A DNA stretch of 64,000 nucleotides from Pedobacter sp. MC2016-24 (lineage in GTDB: Bacteria; Bacteroidota; Bacteroidia; Sphingobacteriales; Sphingobacteriaceae), in contig NZ_JADFBX010000014.1 of assembly GCF_015223055.1 (NCBI RefSeq), positions 84,774-148,773 of the forward strand. The letters are read 5' to 3'. The translations under genes were made by a program, and so were the position numbers. Below are positions 16,234-24,728 of the stretch, piece after piece. Position 1 is the first letter of the stretch, and each line of letters opens with the position of its first letter. Below the pieces are notes generated by a model. That model was not told the DNA's origin and ran no database searches. It saw only the letters and a list, made by a program, of their open reading frames with translations.

Positions 16234-17766
16234 ATGGTTAAAATAATTAGCGCTCCTATGAATTTATCCACCCAATTGAATCAGTTAAGAGCCTCCATTC
16301 TCTATAAAAGGGGGATTCAGGTGATCACACCTTCAGATTGTAAAGCCATTTCCTTAGCCATTCAGACAGATTTTAAGAAGAATGTAAGTGAAACCACCAT
16401 CAAACGTTTTTTTGGTTTTGCTTCGGTCAGTTACAATTTTTCCAGATATACCTTGATGGCCTTATCAGAGTATGCTTCTTCTTTTACTGTGGAGGGTGAC
16501 CGTTCTGCTGCAGAAGACGCCTCCTGGACGAAAGTTAGGGAAAGGGCTGCCCGTGTAGTCGCAGTTGCTTTGAAAGCCATGCAATACCGATCTGGGATCC
16601 CCATCAAGCAAACCATTGGAAGGTCATTTGCTGCGCAGGATCTGCTTGACTTTTATGAAAGGGAGGAACGTTTGATGTGCTTCATTGCAAATAGTGGTTG
16701 TGGGAAAACGACACTTTTAAGCCATTTGGTCACAGATTGTTTTCTTGCCCCGGATGCTCCCTATTCCAATTCTACTGTTGTTTTTGTCAGAACACTCGAT
16801 CTGTTTAAGCCCAATGGCTCTTTAGCGACAGTGGAAGAGTATATTAAGCGAATTCTTGGGATTCCTGCACAAATGCACCTGATCAGTTATCTGGATCGTC
16901 AATGCCAGTTACAGGAGGGAAAGTTTTTTTTGATCTTTGATAATTTTACCGAACTGGTTTCTGAAAGGAGAATCAAAGATGAGCTTTTTGGTCAGATTGT
17001 GGATTTTCTTCAGACTTTAACCCGAACGTCGGTTGTTAAAGTGATCATGAGTATGCGGCTTACTACCTGGACCAGGTTCTACGCATTGATGGGGGATGTA
17101 GATTTCCTGAAAAGCAATTGGTTTCGTGGCCATCATTATGATGAAGAAACCGGGTCTAATGTGCCCTTGTTAACCGAAACGGAGGTTAAGCAAATTGCCA
17201 TGAAATCGGGATTGGTTCTTGCACTCAATTCAAACCCAATGCTTTTGGAGCAGTTGAGATTTCCGATACATCTGCAGTTTTATCTGCAATTTAATGAGGA
17301 AGATCATCTGGAACAGTATCCTTCAGACCTTATATTTTATGAGCTTATTTATCGGTTTATTCGTGAGAAAATCTATCAGAGTAATTATTATACGGAAAAA
17401 CTGTTGCTGCTCAAACAATTTGTCCGGTTAACTGCTTACGGACATTTGCCTCATTTTGTGGCTAAAAAAGAGCTGACTGCAGGCCTAGACGAATTTAAAA
17501 ATGCCTACGGCGAAATGATTTCAGACGGAATATTAACGGAGAAAAACAAACATGAAGACGGAATTGTGCATGAATATGTTGGATTTCTAAATCATGCAGT
17601 TTACCAATACTTTTTATTCATAGGTTTGTACGATGAGCTTAAAGATGACCACAATAACCTTCAATTGCGCATAAACGCATTGTATCCTGATTCACCTGTT
17701 AGATTTGCGTTGAGCCAGTGGACTGCCTGGCAACGACAGAAGTTACAACGATTTCCTAAAAGATAA
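16234..17766 (+). CDS. STAND/NACHT-like P-loop NTPase with N-terminal helical module
   Basis: 510 residues. A Walker A motif (ANSGCGKTT, residues 152-160) and a Walker B-like strand (KFFLIFDNF, 230-238) define a P-loop domain of NACHT/AAA type. The residue after the Walker B Asp is not acidic (FDNFTE), unlike most NACHT proteins. Residues 10-85 form a helical module (LSTQLNQLRASILYKRG, then ETTIKRFFGF) that resembles a small DNA-binding or protein-interaction domain; residues 330-510 are helical, without evident repeats. An alternative start is the ATG at 16258. It stands alone. A signalling, regulatory or defence role is possible, but none is proven by the sequence. Confidence 0.75.
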   Translation: MVKIISAPMNLSTQLNQLRASILYKRGIQVITPSDCKAISLAIQTDFKKNVSETTIKRFFGFASVSYNFSRYTLMALSEYASSFTVEGDRSAAEDASWTKVRERAARVVAVALKAMQYRSGIPIKQTIGRSFAAQDLLDFYEREERLMCFIANSGCGKTTLLSHLVTDCFLAPDAPYSNSTVVFVRTLDLFKPNGSLATVEEYIKRILGIPAQMHLISYLDRQCQLQEGKFFLIFDNFTELVSERRIKDELFGQIVDFLQTLTRTSVVKVIMSMRLTTWTRFYALMGDVDFLKSNWFRGHHYDEETGSNVPLLTETEVKQIAMKSGLVLALNSNPMLLEQLRFPIHLQFYLQFNEEDHLEQYPSDLIFYELIYRFIREKIYQSNYYTEKLLLLKQFVRLTAYGHLPHFVAKKELTAGLDEFKNAYGEMISDGILTEKNKHEDGIVHEYVGFLNHAVYQYFLFIGLYDELKDDHNNLQLRINALYPDSPVRFALSQWTAWQRQKLQRFPKR

Positions 17767-17783
17767 TAATAAGTAGTAATTGA

Positions 17784-17826
17784 AGTTTGGAATAATACCG
17801 CCATGATGACCGTATCATTCCAAACT
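17784..17826. terminator. Bidirectional hairpin terminator
   Basis: AGTTTGGAAT at 17784-17793 pairs perfectly with ATTCCAAACT at 17817-17826, with further pairing inside (ATAC/GTAT). It lies between the STAND-like gene and the convergent small membrane protein. Confidence 0.6.
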
Positions 17827-17832
17827 GTGAAA

Positions 17833-17994
17833 TTACGATGCCCTGTTGATCACTTTAAGTAGAATAGCGATGACAGCAATGACCAATAAAATGTGGATCA
17901 AGCCCCCTGCACTTGGACCAAATCCGTTAAAGAAGAACCCGAATATCCATAAAAGGATCAGTACAACAGCAACCAAATAGAGTAAATTTCCCAT
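17833..17994 (-). CDS. Small hydrophobic protein, lmo0937/DUF5670-like
   Basis: A 53-residue membrane protein (MGNLLYLVAVVLILLWIFGF at the start, then a Gly/Pro-containing turn and HILLVIAVIAILLKVINRAS at the end). Two membrane helices of about 18 residues are separated by FNGFGPSAGG, which is the layout and length of lmo0937-type proteins found in many bacteria; they are often stress-inducible, but their function is unknown. The ATG at 17994 has no in-frame competitor. It is convergent with the STAND-like gene and divergent from the iron permease gene. Confidence 0.85.
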   Translation of the reverse strand: MGNLLYLVAVVLILLWIFGFFFNGFGPSAGGLIHILLVIAVIAILLKVINRAS

Positions 17995-18210
17995 GATTTT
18001 TTTATTTTAAGTTTATATAATAATCGTTAATGTTCGAGATCCACTAGGATGAAGATTAAACATCCTGAGGTCGATTAGTGATTAAACATCATTGGGTAAA
18101 AAATGTTTTGTTTCATTTTTTGTGAAATAACCTTAATTAATTTATTAAACAAAGTGAAGCAAACGTTGTTAATGCTTTTAATTTTTTAATGATTTTTTCA
18201 TCAACTAAAA

Positions 18211-18696
18211 ATGAGCATGAAATCTAAAGCACAAAATAAATTTGAAAATATTGCAACCCGGATCACCTGCTGGACCGGAAGCTCTATGGCTTTTGGAATT
18301 GCTGCAGGTGTTGTGCTGACATGGGTGATTACCGGGCCCTTTTTTCATTATTCAGACACCTGGCAGTTGGTCATCAATACCGGCACGACCATCGTGACAT
18401 TTTTAATGGTCTTTCTCATTCAGAAATCACAGAACAAGGATGGAAAAGCCATTCAGCTGAAACTGAATGAGCTTATTGCAGCCAGCAGGCATGCCAGTAA
18501 CCGTATGGTAGATATTGAAGATCTGACTGAACTCGAACTTGATGTATTGCATAAATATTACGCTACACTTTCTGAAAAAGCTGAAGCTGATGATGATATT
18601 CACAAGTCGCATTCTATAGATCAGGCGAATCGACAAGCGGCAGATCAACGGTTGTCGCAACAAAAGAGCACAGATCATACCATTCATAAAAGTTGA
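18211..18696 (+). CDS. Low-affinity iron permease family protein
   Basis: 161 residues with two membrane helices in the first 75 residues (MAFGIAAGVVLTWVITGPFF and IVTFLMVFLIQKSQNKDGKA, the latter ending in a cytoplasmic boundary). The sequence after the second helix, AIQLKLNELI, then ELDVLHKYYATLSEKA, matches the Fet4-like low-affinity iron permease family as found in bacteria, whose members are short, soluble-tailed and of unproven transport activity. The C-terminal 35 residues are polar and rich in Gln, His and Ser. The next gene starts 7 bases downstream and is probably cotranscribed. Confidence 0.85.
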   Translation: MSMKSKAQNKFENIATRITCWTGSSMAFGIAAGVVLTWVITGPFFHYSDTWQLVINTGTTIVTFLMVFLIQKSQNKDGKAIQLKLNELIAASRHASNRMVDIEDLTELELDVLHKYYATLSEKAEADDDIHKSHSIDQANRQAADQRLSQQKSTDHTIHKS

Positions 18697-18703
18697 TAAC
18701 AAA

Positions 18704-20410
18704 TTGGAAAGTATAAAACGTATTGCCATTCTTGGCGGTGGACCAAGCGGCTTATTTATGTTCAAACGTTTGTTGGAATCTGGCCAAACTGACCTGGAAA
18801 TCCGCATATTTGAGCGAAAAAAGAAACTAGGTGCTGGTATGCCTTACAGTGCTGATGGGGCGAATGATGAACACATCACCAATGTGTCGAGTAATGAAAT
18901 TCCATTGCTTGTAACTACCCTGGAGGAATGGGTTAAATCTGTACCTAAAGATACCTTGGACAAGTTTCACATCGACCCGAATCGATTTAATGAATATAAA
19001 GTCTTGCCCCGCTTACTTTTTGGTCAATACCTGACGGCTCAATTCGACTTGCTGCAGAAGCAGGCCAGGGAGCTTGGAATTGATTATGAAGTATATTATA
19101 ACACTGAGGTCACAGATATTATTGATAACCCGGATCAGGAAACAGTGCTGATCGAGGTCAATGGAAAGGAACAAATCGAATTTGATCACGCCATCATTTG
19201 CATTGGCCACAACTGGCCACAGCATCAGGAAGGTAAGGTGCCAGGCTATTTCGATTCACCTTATCCGCCAGTTAAGCTAGCTTTAAAGTTAGATCATCCG
19301 GTAGCCATCAAAGGTTCTTCCTTAACAGCGGTTGATGCAATCAGAACCTTATCCAGATATAACGGGGCTTTTGATAAAGATGCTGATGGCAAGCTAACCT
19401 ATCAATTGTACCCGGAAAGTGCAAACTTTAAATTGGTGCTCCACACCCGTAATGGCATGTTACCTGCCGTACGGTTTCATTTGGAAGATTCGCACTTGTC
19501 TAATGATGCATTGCTTACTGAAGCGGAAATTGCAGCGCATATTGCTCAAAACGATGGTTTCCTATCTTTAGATTATGTGTTTGAGCATGATTTTAAAGCC
19601 CCGATACAAGCGAAAGAGCCTGAGTTTTATGCACAGATTAAAGAGATGAAGCTGGAAGAATTTGTCGATGCCATGATGGCACTTCGGGAAAGTCTGGATC
19701 CTTTTCAATTGCTCAAAGCGGAGTATAAGGAGGCAGAACAGTCCATTCGTCGCCGGGAATCTGTATACTGGAAAGAGATGCTTGGGGTATTGAGTTTTGC
19801 TTTGAATTATCCCGCCAAGTACCTTTCTGCTGAAGATATGCAGCGATTGCAAAAATCGCTCTCTCCTTTAATTTCGATTGTTATTGCTTACATCCCGCAA
19901 AGTTCCAGCGAGGAGTTGCTGGCAATGCATCAGGCTGGCATGCTTGATCTGATCTCGGTAGGTGAAGATAGCGAAGTAGAGGCCGTTAGTGAAGGGGGTG
20001 CAACGTATCATTACACCGATGAAAATGGTGAAAAACAAGCTGTTTATTTTAAAACTTATGTCAACTGTGTAGGACAGCCACATATGGCTTATGCTGATTT
20101 TCCTTTTAAAAGTTTATTGAAAAATCAAACGGTGAGCCCTGCGAAGCTGAAGTTTCGATCGGCAGATGAAGGTCAAAAAGCTTTACAAGCCGGTCGGGCC
20201 GTTACGCAGGACGACCTTGGGGATTATTATTTAACCGTACCAGGAATTGCCATCAATGATCATTTTCAGGTGGTGGATAGCTATGGAGCATTGAATGACC
20301 GTATTTATGTCATGGCTGTACCTTACATCGGGGGATATAATCCCGATTATTCTGGATTGGATTTTAGTGAAGCTGCCTCTAAAGCAATTGTTAAAGGTTT
20401 ATTTGTTTAA
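18704..20410 (+). CDS. FAD/NAD(P)-binding oxidoreductase
   Basis: 568 residues. The dinucleotide-binding fingerprint IAILGGGPSGLFMFKRLLES lies at residues 7-26, with the acidic end of the second strand in IRIFERK. GAGMPYS, an ICIGHNWP segment and the C-terminal YIGGYNPDYSGLDFSEAA place it in the FAD-NAD(P)-binding group (PF13454-like). The only start that keeps the fingerprint is a TTG at 18704; no ATG is in frame before the glycine motif. Substrate unknown. It follows the iron permease gene by 7 bases, and its stop codon overlaps the convergent histidine kinase stop. Confidence 0.88.
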   Translation: MESIKRIAILGGGPSGLFMFKRLLESGQTDLEIRIFERKKKLGAGMPYSADGANDEHITNVSSNEIPLLVTTLEEWVKSVPKDTLDKFHIDPNRFNEYKVLPRLLFGQYLTAQFDLLQKQARELGIDYEVYYNTEVTDIIDNPDQETVLIEVNGKEQIEFDHAIICIGHNWPQHQEGKVPGYFDSPYPPVKLALKLDHPVAIKGSSLTAVDAIRTLSRYNGAFDKDADGKLTYQLYPESANFKLVLHTRNGMLPAVRFHLEDSHLSNDALLTEAEIAAHIAQNDGFLSLDYVFEHDFKAPIQAKEPEFYAQIKEMKLEEFVDAMMALRESLDPFQLLKAEYKEAEQSIRRRESVYWKEMLGVLSFALNYPAKYLSAEDMQRLQKSLSPLISIVIAYIPQSSSEELLAMHQAGMLDLISVGEDSEVEAVSEGGATYHYTDENGEKQAVYFKTYVNCVGQPHMAYADFPFKSLLKNQTVSPAKLKFRSADEGQKALQAGRAVTQDDLGDYYLTVPGIAINDHFQVVDSYGALNDRIYVMAVPYIGGYNPDYSGLDFSEAASKAIVKGLFV

Positions 20411-22602
20411 GCAACAGGTTGGTTTGCTATGGGCAGAGTAAAGTAAAATGTAGATCCCACACCGATTTTACTTTCTACCCCTATTGTTCCATGGTGGCGT
20501 TCTATAATTTCAGCACAAAGGTATAAGCCGATACCAAACCCGGAAATCAGTTGTGTCTGTTCACTTTCTACACGGTAGAAGCGGTCAAAGAGTTTTTCTA
20601 CATCTTTTTCTGCGATGCCCGTGCCCTGATCTTTCACTGTAATCCTGGCGTGTGTATCATTCAATTCGCAATTAATCTCGATTTCTGTTTGTTCCGGAGC
20701 GTATTTTACTGCATTTCCTATAATGTTAGAAATGACAGAAGATATTTTGTCCCGATCTGCAATTACTGAAACTTGTGGGCAAGCGTTAAAAATGATATGG
20801 TGGCTGGTGTTGAGCAGACTGGTTTCTTCTATGTTTTCGAGAATCAGTTCATCCAGGTTAAAATGGCTCTTATCTAAATGAATTTTTCCTGATTCCAGCC
20901 GGGAGATATCCAGAAAACCGTTAATTAATCCAGTCATTTTTTTGATCTGGTCAATTACTTTAGCTAATGCAGAAAGTGCAAAGTCATCCTGATTTTTTTT
21001 GGCCTTCAGATGCAGGATTTGTGCATATCCCTTTAATGAAGTCAAAGGTGTTTTCAGCTCATGGCTAACCATGCCAATGAAATCATTTTTACGCTGTTCA
21101 TCCTCTTTTTGTTCGGTAATGTCCATTACTACGCCAGAAAAAACGCTGAAATTTCCATATTCATCTGGTGTTACCCTGCCTAATGAACGTAACCAGATCA
21201 CCTCGCCATCATTAAAGCGCCGCTGCGCATAAGTCACATCGTATTCTCCACCATCTTCGATGGCTTTTTCTATTTCGGCGAGCAATTTCTCTTTGCAATC
21301 TTCGGTAACCTGGGCAATGGCCTGGTCATAAGTCATGGGCGTTTTCCCTTCGTAGCCAAATAATTTGGCCAGGGTTTCATTGTACAAAAGTGCTTTTGTT
21401 TTGCGTTCGATGTGCCACGATCCCATTTGAGCAGCTTCTATAGCCATGCGGAAACGCAGTTCACTTTGTTCCAGATTGGATATTAACTTCCGTTGCATCT
21501 CATGAGCTTCGTTCAACTCTTCATTGGTCGTTGCCAGTTCTTCATTTGAAGCAGATAATTCTTCATTGGTGGCAGATAGTTCTTCTATCAATTGCTGTTC
21601 ACGAAGGCGTGCCAAACTACGCTCTGTGACATCAATGGTTAAAGCTACAATACTTTGCGTGCTACCATCGTTTCTTTTAATTGGGGTGTATGAAAAATCC
21701 CGGTATACGACTCTTTTAATCCCCTCAACCAGCAATTCGGCACGGGCATCCGTTTCCGAGTGCGCAATACCAGTAGTATACACTTCATGAAGCAGACGTG
21801 GAAATGCCTGTTCCTTTAGCTCTGGCATAATTTCGATTAAGGGCATACCCATAATTGACTCGTCCCTTTTCCAGAGGTTCAGTAACTTCTTGTTGGCCAT
21901 TTCCATTTTCATTTCCGGGCCATCAAATACGCAAATTCCGGCAGGAACTTCGTTGATGATGGTATCTAGCAGAGCATGCTTTTCTTTCAGTTTTACCTGG
22001 GCTAGCATAAGCTCGGCGGTTCGATCCATGACCCTTTTTTCCAGCTCATCATTCAATTCCTGCAAACTTTCCCTTGATTGTTTCAGGTCTTCTATGGTTG
22101 TGCTGAGTTCTTCATTGGAAGCGAGTAATTCTTCATTGGTTGCCGCCAGCTCTTCATGCAGCGTTTGCTCACGGTAACTGGCTTCTTCCAACTCCAGTTG
22201 ATTTAGTATAGTTTGTGTGATATCCCTGGTGGTGATGATCAAATAGCCAGGTTTTTCGTTGGTTTCGGCAACTGGCAACAACTCAATATGATACCAGGTT
22301 AAAGTTCCGTTTGATTGACTGGCAGCCATTTCAAGTTTAGGAATTTCGATGGGGTTATTGGTATCTGTTGCTTTTTCTAGCGCATCGCTTAATAAATCAT
22401 TTCCATTAATGCTGGGTGGATTTGCTTGAAATAATTGGAAAATAGACTTTCCGGCCGCTTGTTCTGCTGCCTGTCCCATGAGTGTTTCAAACGCTGTATT
22501 GACAGAGAGGATTGTATACTCCGGACAGTCGGTTCTAACGATTATACGTGGCACGGGCATAGCAAAATAAGCCTGAAAAAAGTTATTTTTTAGTTTTTCC
22601 AT
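20407..22602 (-). CDS. Cytoplasmic PAS-domain sensor histidine kinase
   Basis: 731 residues without a membrane helix, so a cytoplasmic sensor. Three PAS domains lie at about 1-130, 215-330 and 375-500; the last has a PAC motif. Between them are coiled coils built of near-repeats of the type EELAATNEELLASNEEL and EELSATNEELSASNEEL. The transmitter follows, with the phosphorylated His514 in MVSHELKTPLTSLKGY, the N box around Asn630 (SNIIGNAVKYAP), and G boxes DQGTGIAEKD and GFGIGLYLC. There is no receiver domain and no response regulator next to it, so the partner is elsewhere. It is convergent with the FAD protein gene. Confidence 0.94.
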   Translation of the reverse strand: MEKLKNNFFQAYFAMPVPRIIVRTDCPEYTILSVNTAFETLMGQAAEQAAGKSIFQLFQANPPSINGNDLLSDALEKATDTNNPIEIPKLEMAASQSNGTLTWYHIELLPVAETNEKPGYLIITTRDITQTILNQLELEEASYREQTLHEELAATNEELLASNEELSTTIEDLKQSRESLQELNDELEKRVMDRTAELMLAQVKLKEKHALLDTIINEVPAGICVFDGPEMKMEMANKKLLNLWKRDESIMGMPLIEIMPELKEQAFPRLLHEVYTTGIAHSETDARAELLVEGIKRVVYRDFSYTPIKRNDGSTQSIVALTIDVTERSLARLREQQLIEELSATNEELSASNEELATTNEELNEAHEMQRKLISNLEQSELRFRMAIEAAQMGSWHIERKTKALLYNETLAKLFGYEGKTPMTYDQAIAQVTEDCKEKLLAEIEKAIEDGGEYDVTYAQRRFNDGEVIWLRSLGRVTPDEYGNFSVFSGVVMDITEQKEDEQRKNDFIGMVSHELKTPLTSLKGYAQILHLKAKKNQDDFALSALAKVIDQIKKMTGLINGFLDISRLESGKIHLDKSHFNLDELILENIEETSLLNTSHHIIFNACPQVSVIADRDKISSVISNIIGNAVKYAPEQTEIEINCELNDTHARITVKDQGTGIAEKDVEKLFDRFYRVESEQTQLISGFGIGLYLCAEIIERHHGTIGVESKIGVGSTFYFTLPIANQPVA

Positions 22603-22847
22603 TAAAATTACGCTGAAGAAATGCGAATTTAAACAAGCTTCTGAATAATTTATAACTTGCAGTGAAAATGTTTGCCTTTTTTTGCTCAGGCTTTAATTCC
22701 TTAATTGTAATCTTCATGCCTGTTTAACATCTGATCAGTAATTCATAGAAAGGTGGACCTGGGTGGATGGATTAGATAAACAATATCATGACTTTGAGTG
22801 TTTAATAGAAGAACAGATTTACTTCTAATTATAAAAAAAACAAAATC

Positions 22848-23420
22848 ATGAAAAAACTATTCTTATTCCTAAGCATTTTGTTTGTTGGTACTGCTTCATT
22901 TGCGCAAGGTACCTGGACTGCAGATCCGATGCATTCCAAACTAACTTTTAGCATTACCCATATGGGTATTTCAAGTGTAGATGGCTTGTTCAATACTTTT
23001 ACTGCTTCTGCCCAGACAACTAAAGCAGATTTTAGTGATGCAGTATTCGAGTTGAGCGTACAAGTTGCTTCCATAAATACACAGGTAGAGAAACGTGATG
23101 AACACTTAAGAAGTGCAGACTTTTTTGATGTGGCAAAGTATCCAAACATGACCTTTAAAAGTACGGGTATTAAAAATGTGTCTAAAGATAAGTATACGTT
23201 GACTGGAAACCTGACTTTACATGGTGTAACCAAACCTGTTACGCTGGATTTATGGTTTAGGGGGACGATTGAAAACCCACAGTCTAAAGCATTTGTTTCC
23301 GGATTTCAGTTGACAGGAACTTTAAAGCGATCTGACTTTGATCTAGGTGCGAAATTTCCTGCTCCAATGTTGAGTGAGGAGGTTCAGATTAAAGCGGATG
23401 GAGAGTTTATTAAGAAGTAA
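22848..23420 (+). CDS. YceI-family periplasmic protein
   Basis: 190 residues with a signal peptide (MKKLFLFLSILFVGTASFAQ). The rest is a single YceI lipocalin-like barrel: GTWTADPMHSKLTFSITHMG, then the conserved RDEHLRSADFFDVAKYP and LTLHGVTKPVTLDL, and DLGAKFPAP near the end. Such proteins bind polyisoprenoids or other amphiphiles in the periplasm. The gene begins after a 245-base gene-free region. The HD gene follows 31 bases later with no terminator seen between them. Confidence 0.95.
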   Translation: MKKLFLFLSILFVGTASFAQGTWTADPMHSKLTFSITHMGISSVDGLFNTFTASAQTTKADFSDAVFELSVQVASINTQVEKRDEHLRSADFFDVAKYPNMTFKSTGIKNVSKDKYTLTGNLTLHGVTKPVTLDLWFRGTIENPQSKAFVSGFQLTGTLKRSDFDLGAKFPAPMLSEEVQIKADGEFIKK

Positions 23421-23451
23421 TCTTTGTTCTGTGAGATAGCGCGCGCCTGGT

Positions 23452-24006
23452 ATGAAACCTAGAACGCAATTGAAACAATGGGTGTCACTTCAGCACCAGG
23501 GACAGCTGATTAGGGGGACTAATAAACCGTATGTTGAGCATCTGTTTGCTGTGGCAGAAATGGCAAGACCAGTCGTTACATTGGGTTATGAAATTGGCCT
23601 ATGCCATGACTTGCTTGAGGATACGGAGGTGACACAAAGTGAGTTGCTGGCTGCATTGCTGGGCTTTGGCTACAGTCATGACGAAGCGTACGCGATTACG
23701 TATTGTGTGGTTGAACTCACTGATGTTTATACTTCTGGCGACTATCCGGAATTGAGTAAGTCAGCACGTAAATTGCTGGAACATAAAAGACTGTTGACAA
23801 TTAGTCCTGCCGCTCAAACGGTTAAATATGCCGATCTCATCTACAACACCATTTGGATGCTAAAATACGACCCTAAGCATGCAGCACAATACATGGCTAA
23901 AAAGCGGGTGCTTTTAGCGGATTTGAACCGTGGTAATGCAAAATTAAGGCGGCAATTGTCTAATTTAATTAGTGATGACATCATTAAGTCTGATCATGAT
24001 GGATAA
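23452..24006 (+). CDS. HD-domain phosphohydrolase, MESH1/RelA-SpoT hydrolase-like
   Basis: 184 residues, a single HD domain. Metal-ligand motifs are in the right order for a (p)ppGpp hydrolase-type domain: NKPYVEHLFAVAEMA, GLCHDLLEDTEV (HD plus the downstream ED that marks the SpoT/MESH1 group) and VKYADLIYNTIW (the late Asp). SpoT usually reads KLADRLHN here. There is no synthetase, TGS or ACT domain, so it would be a stand-alone hydrolase. It may act on an alarmone or on another nucleotide. It lies just before the first sigma/FecR locus but has no proven link to it. Confidence 0.8.
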   Translation: MKPRTQLKQWVSLQHQGQLIRGTNKPYVEHLFAVAEMARPVVTLGYEIGLCHDLLEDTEVTQSELLAALLGFGYSHDEAYAITYCVVELTDVYTSGDYPELSKSARKLLEHKRLLTISPAAQTVKYADLIYNTIWMLKYDPKHAAQYMAKKRVLLADLNRGNAKLRRQLSNLISDDIIKSDHDG

Positions 24007-24023
24007 GTTTGAGCCGATGATGC

Positions 24024-24051
24024 CTTGTTAGTTAAATATTCTATATGTTTG
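24024..24051 (+). promoter_or_regulatory. Possible promoter of the PUL1 sigma factor gene
   Basis: A perfect -7 box TATGTTTG at 24044-24051, with CTTG at 24024-24027 as a weak -33 box at a short 16-base spacing. Predicted start is about 24 bases before the ATG at 24080. Confidence 0.3.
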
Positions 24052-24079
24052 TTGTGAAGTTTTGTTACCTTATCCTACA

Positions 24080-24637
24080 ATGGCATATAGCGAATATACA
24101 GATCAGGAATTGACTGCCTTGCTAAAAGAGGGAGACCGGGAAGCTTTTAACCAAATTTACCGCCGTTACGTACAATATCTGTATCAATATGCTTTTAACA
24201 TTCTCAAAGATGAGGATGAATGTACCGATGCTGTACAGGATATATTTGTCTGGCTTTGGGAAAACAGGATAAAAATCAATGTAAATGTTTTAAAGGGCTA
24301 TTTAATTGCTGCGGTTAAATATAAATTAACGCGGGTGATACAGGGTAGCAAGAGAAGATACGAAATTTTGTCTGCAAAACCTTTACAAGAGGAATCGTTT
24401 GTTGATGATAGTTTAGAAGTTAAGGAACTTAAACACGCCATCAATGAGTTTGTAGTTGCGCTTCCTGAAAGGTCCAGAATGATTTTTGAAATGAGCCGTA
24501 ATGAATACCTTTCTAATAAAGAAATCGCTGCCCGGTTGAACATTTCAGAAAAGACTGTGGAAAACCAGATGACTATTGTATTGAAAAAACTCAAATCTGG
24601 ATTGGGCAAAATGTCATTCTGGTCAACCTTAATCTGA
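24080..24637 (+). CDS. RNA polymerase ECF sigma-70 factor (PUL1)
   Basis: 185 residues from the ATG at 24080; an upstream TTG at 24062 would add six unlikely residues. Region 2 is clear (REAFNQIYRRYVQYLYQYA, then DEDECTDAVQDIFVWLWENR) and region 4 has a helix-turn-helix (LPERSRMIFEMSRNEYLSNK, then EIAARLNISEKTVENQM). It belongs to the Bacteroidota ECF group that pairs with FecR-type anti-sigma factors; the fecR gene starts 91 bases downstream. It probably activates the Sus genes that follow when substrate is sensed through SusC. Confidence 0.94.
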   Translation: MAYSEYTDQELTALLKEGDREAFNQIYRRYVQYLYQYAFNILKDEDECTDAVQDIFVWLWENRIKINVNVLKGYLIAAVKYKLTRVIQGSKRRYEILSAKPLQEESFVDDSLEVKELKHAINEFVVALPERSRMIFEMSRNEYLSNKEIAARLNISEKTVENQMTIVLKKLKSGLGKMSFWSTLI

Positions 24638-24728
24638 TCGGGCTCACAATTTTAAAATAAATTATCATTTCTTTTGGGGGCTGGCTGGGTTTGATGTCCC
24701 TATGTATTAAACGATACTAAATTAAGGG

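Noticed and set aside
24062..24079. TTG start for the PUL1 sigma factor
   Set aside because: An ATG 18 bases later fits the usual N-terminus of the family and the predicted promoter.
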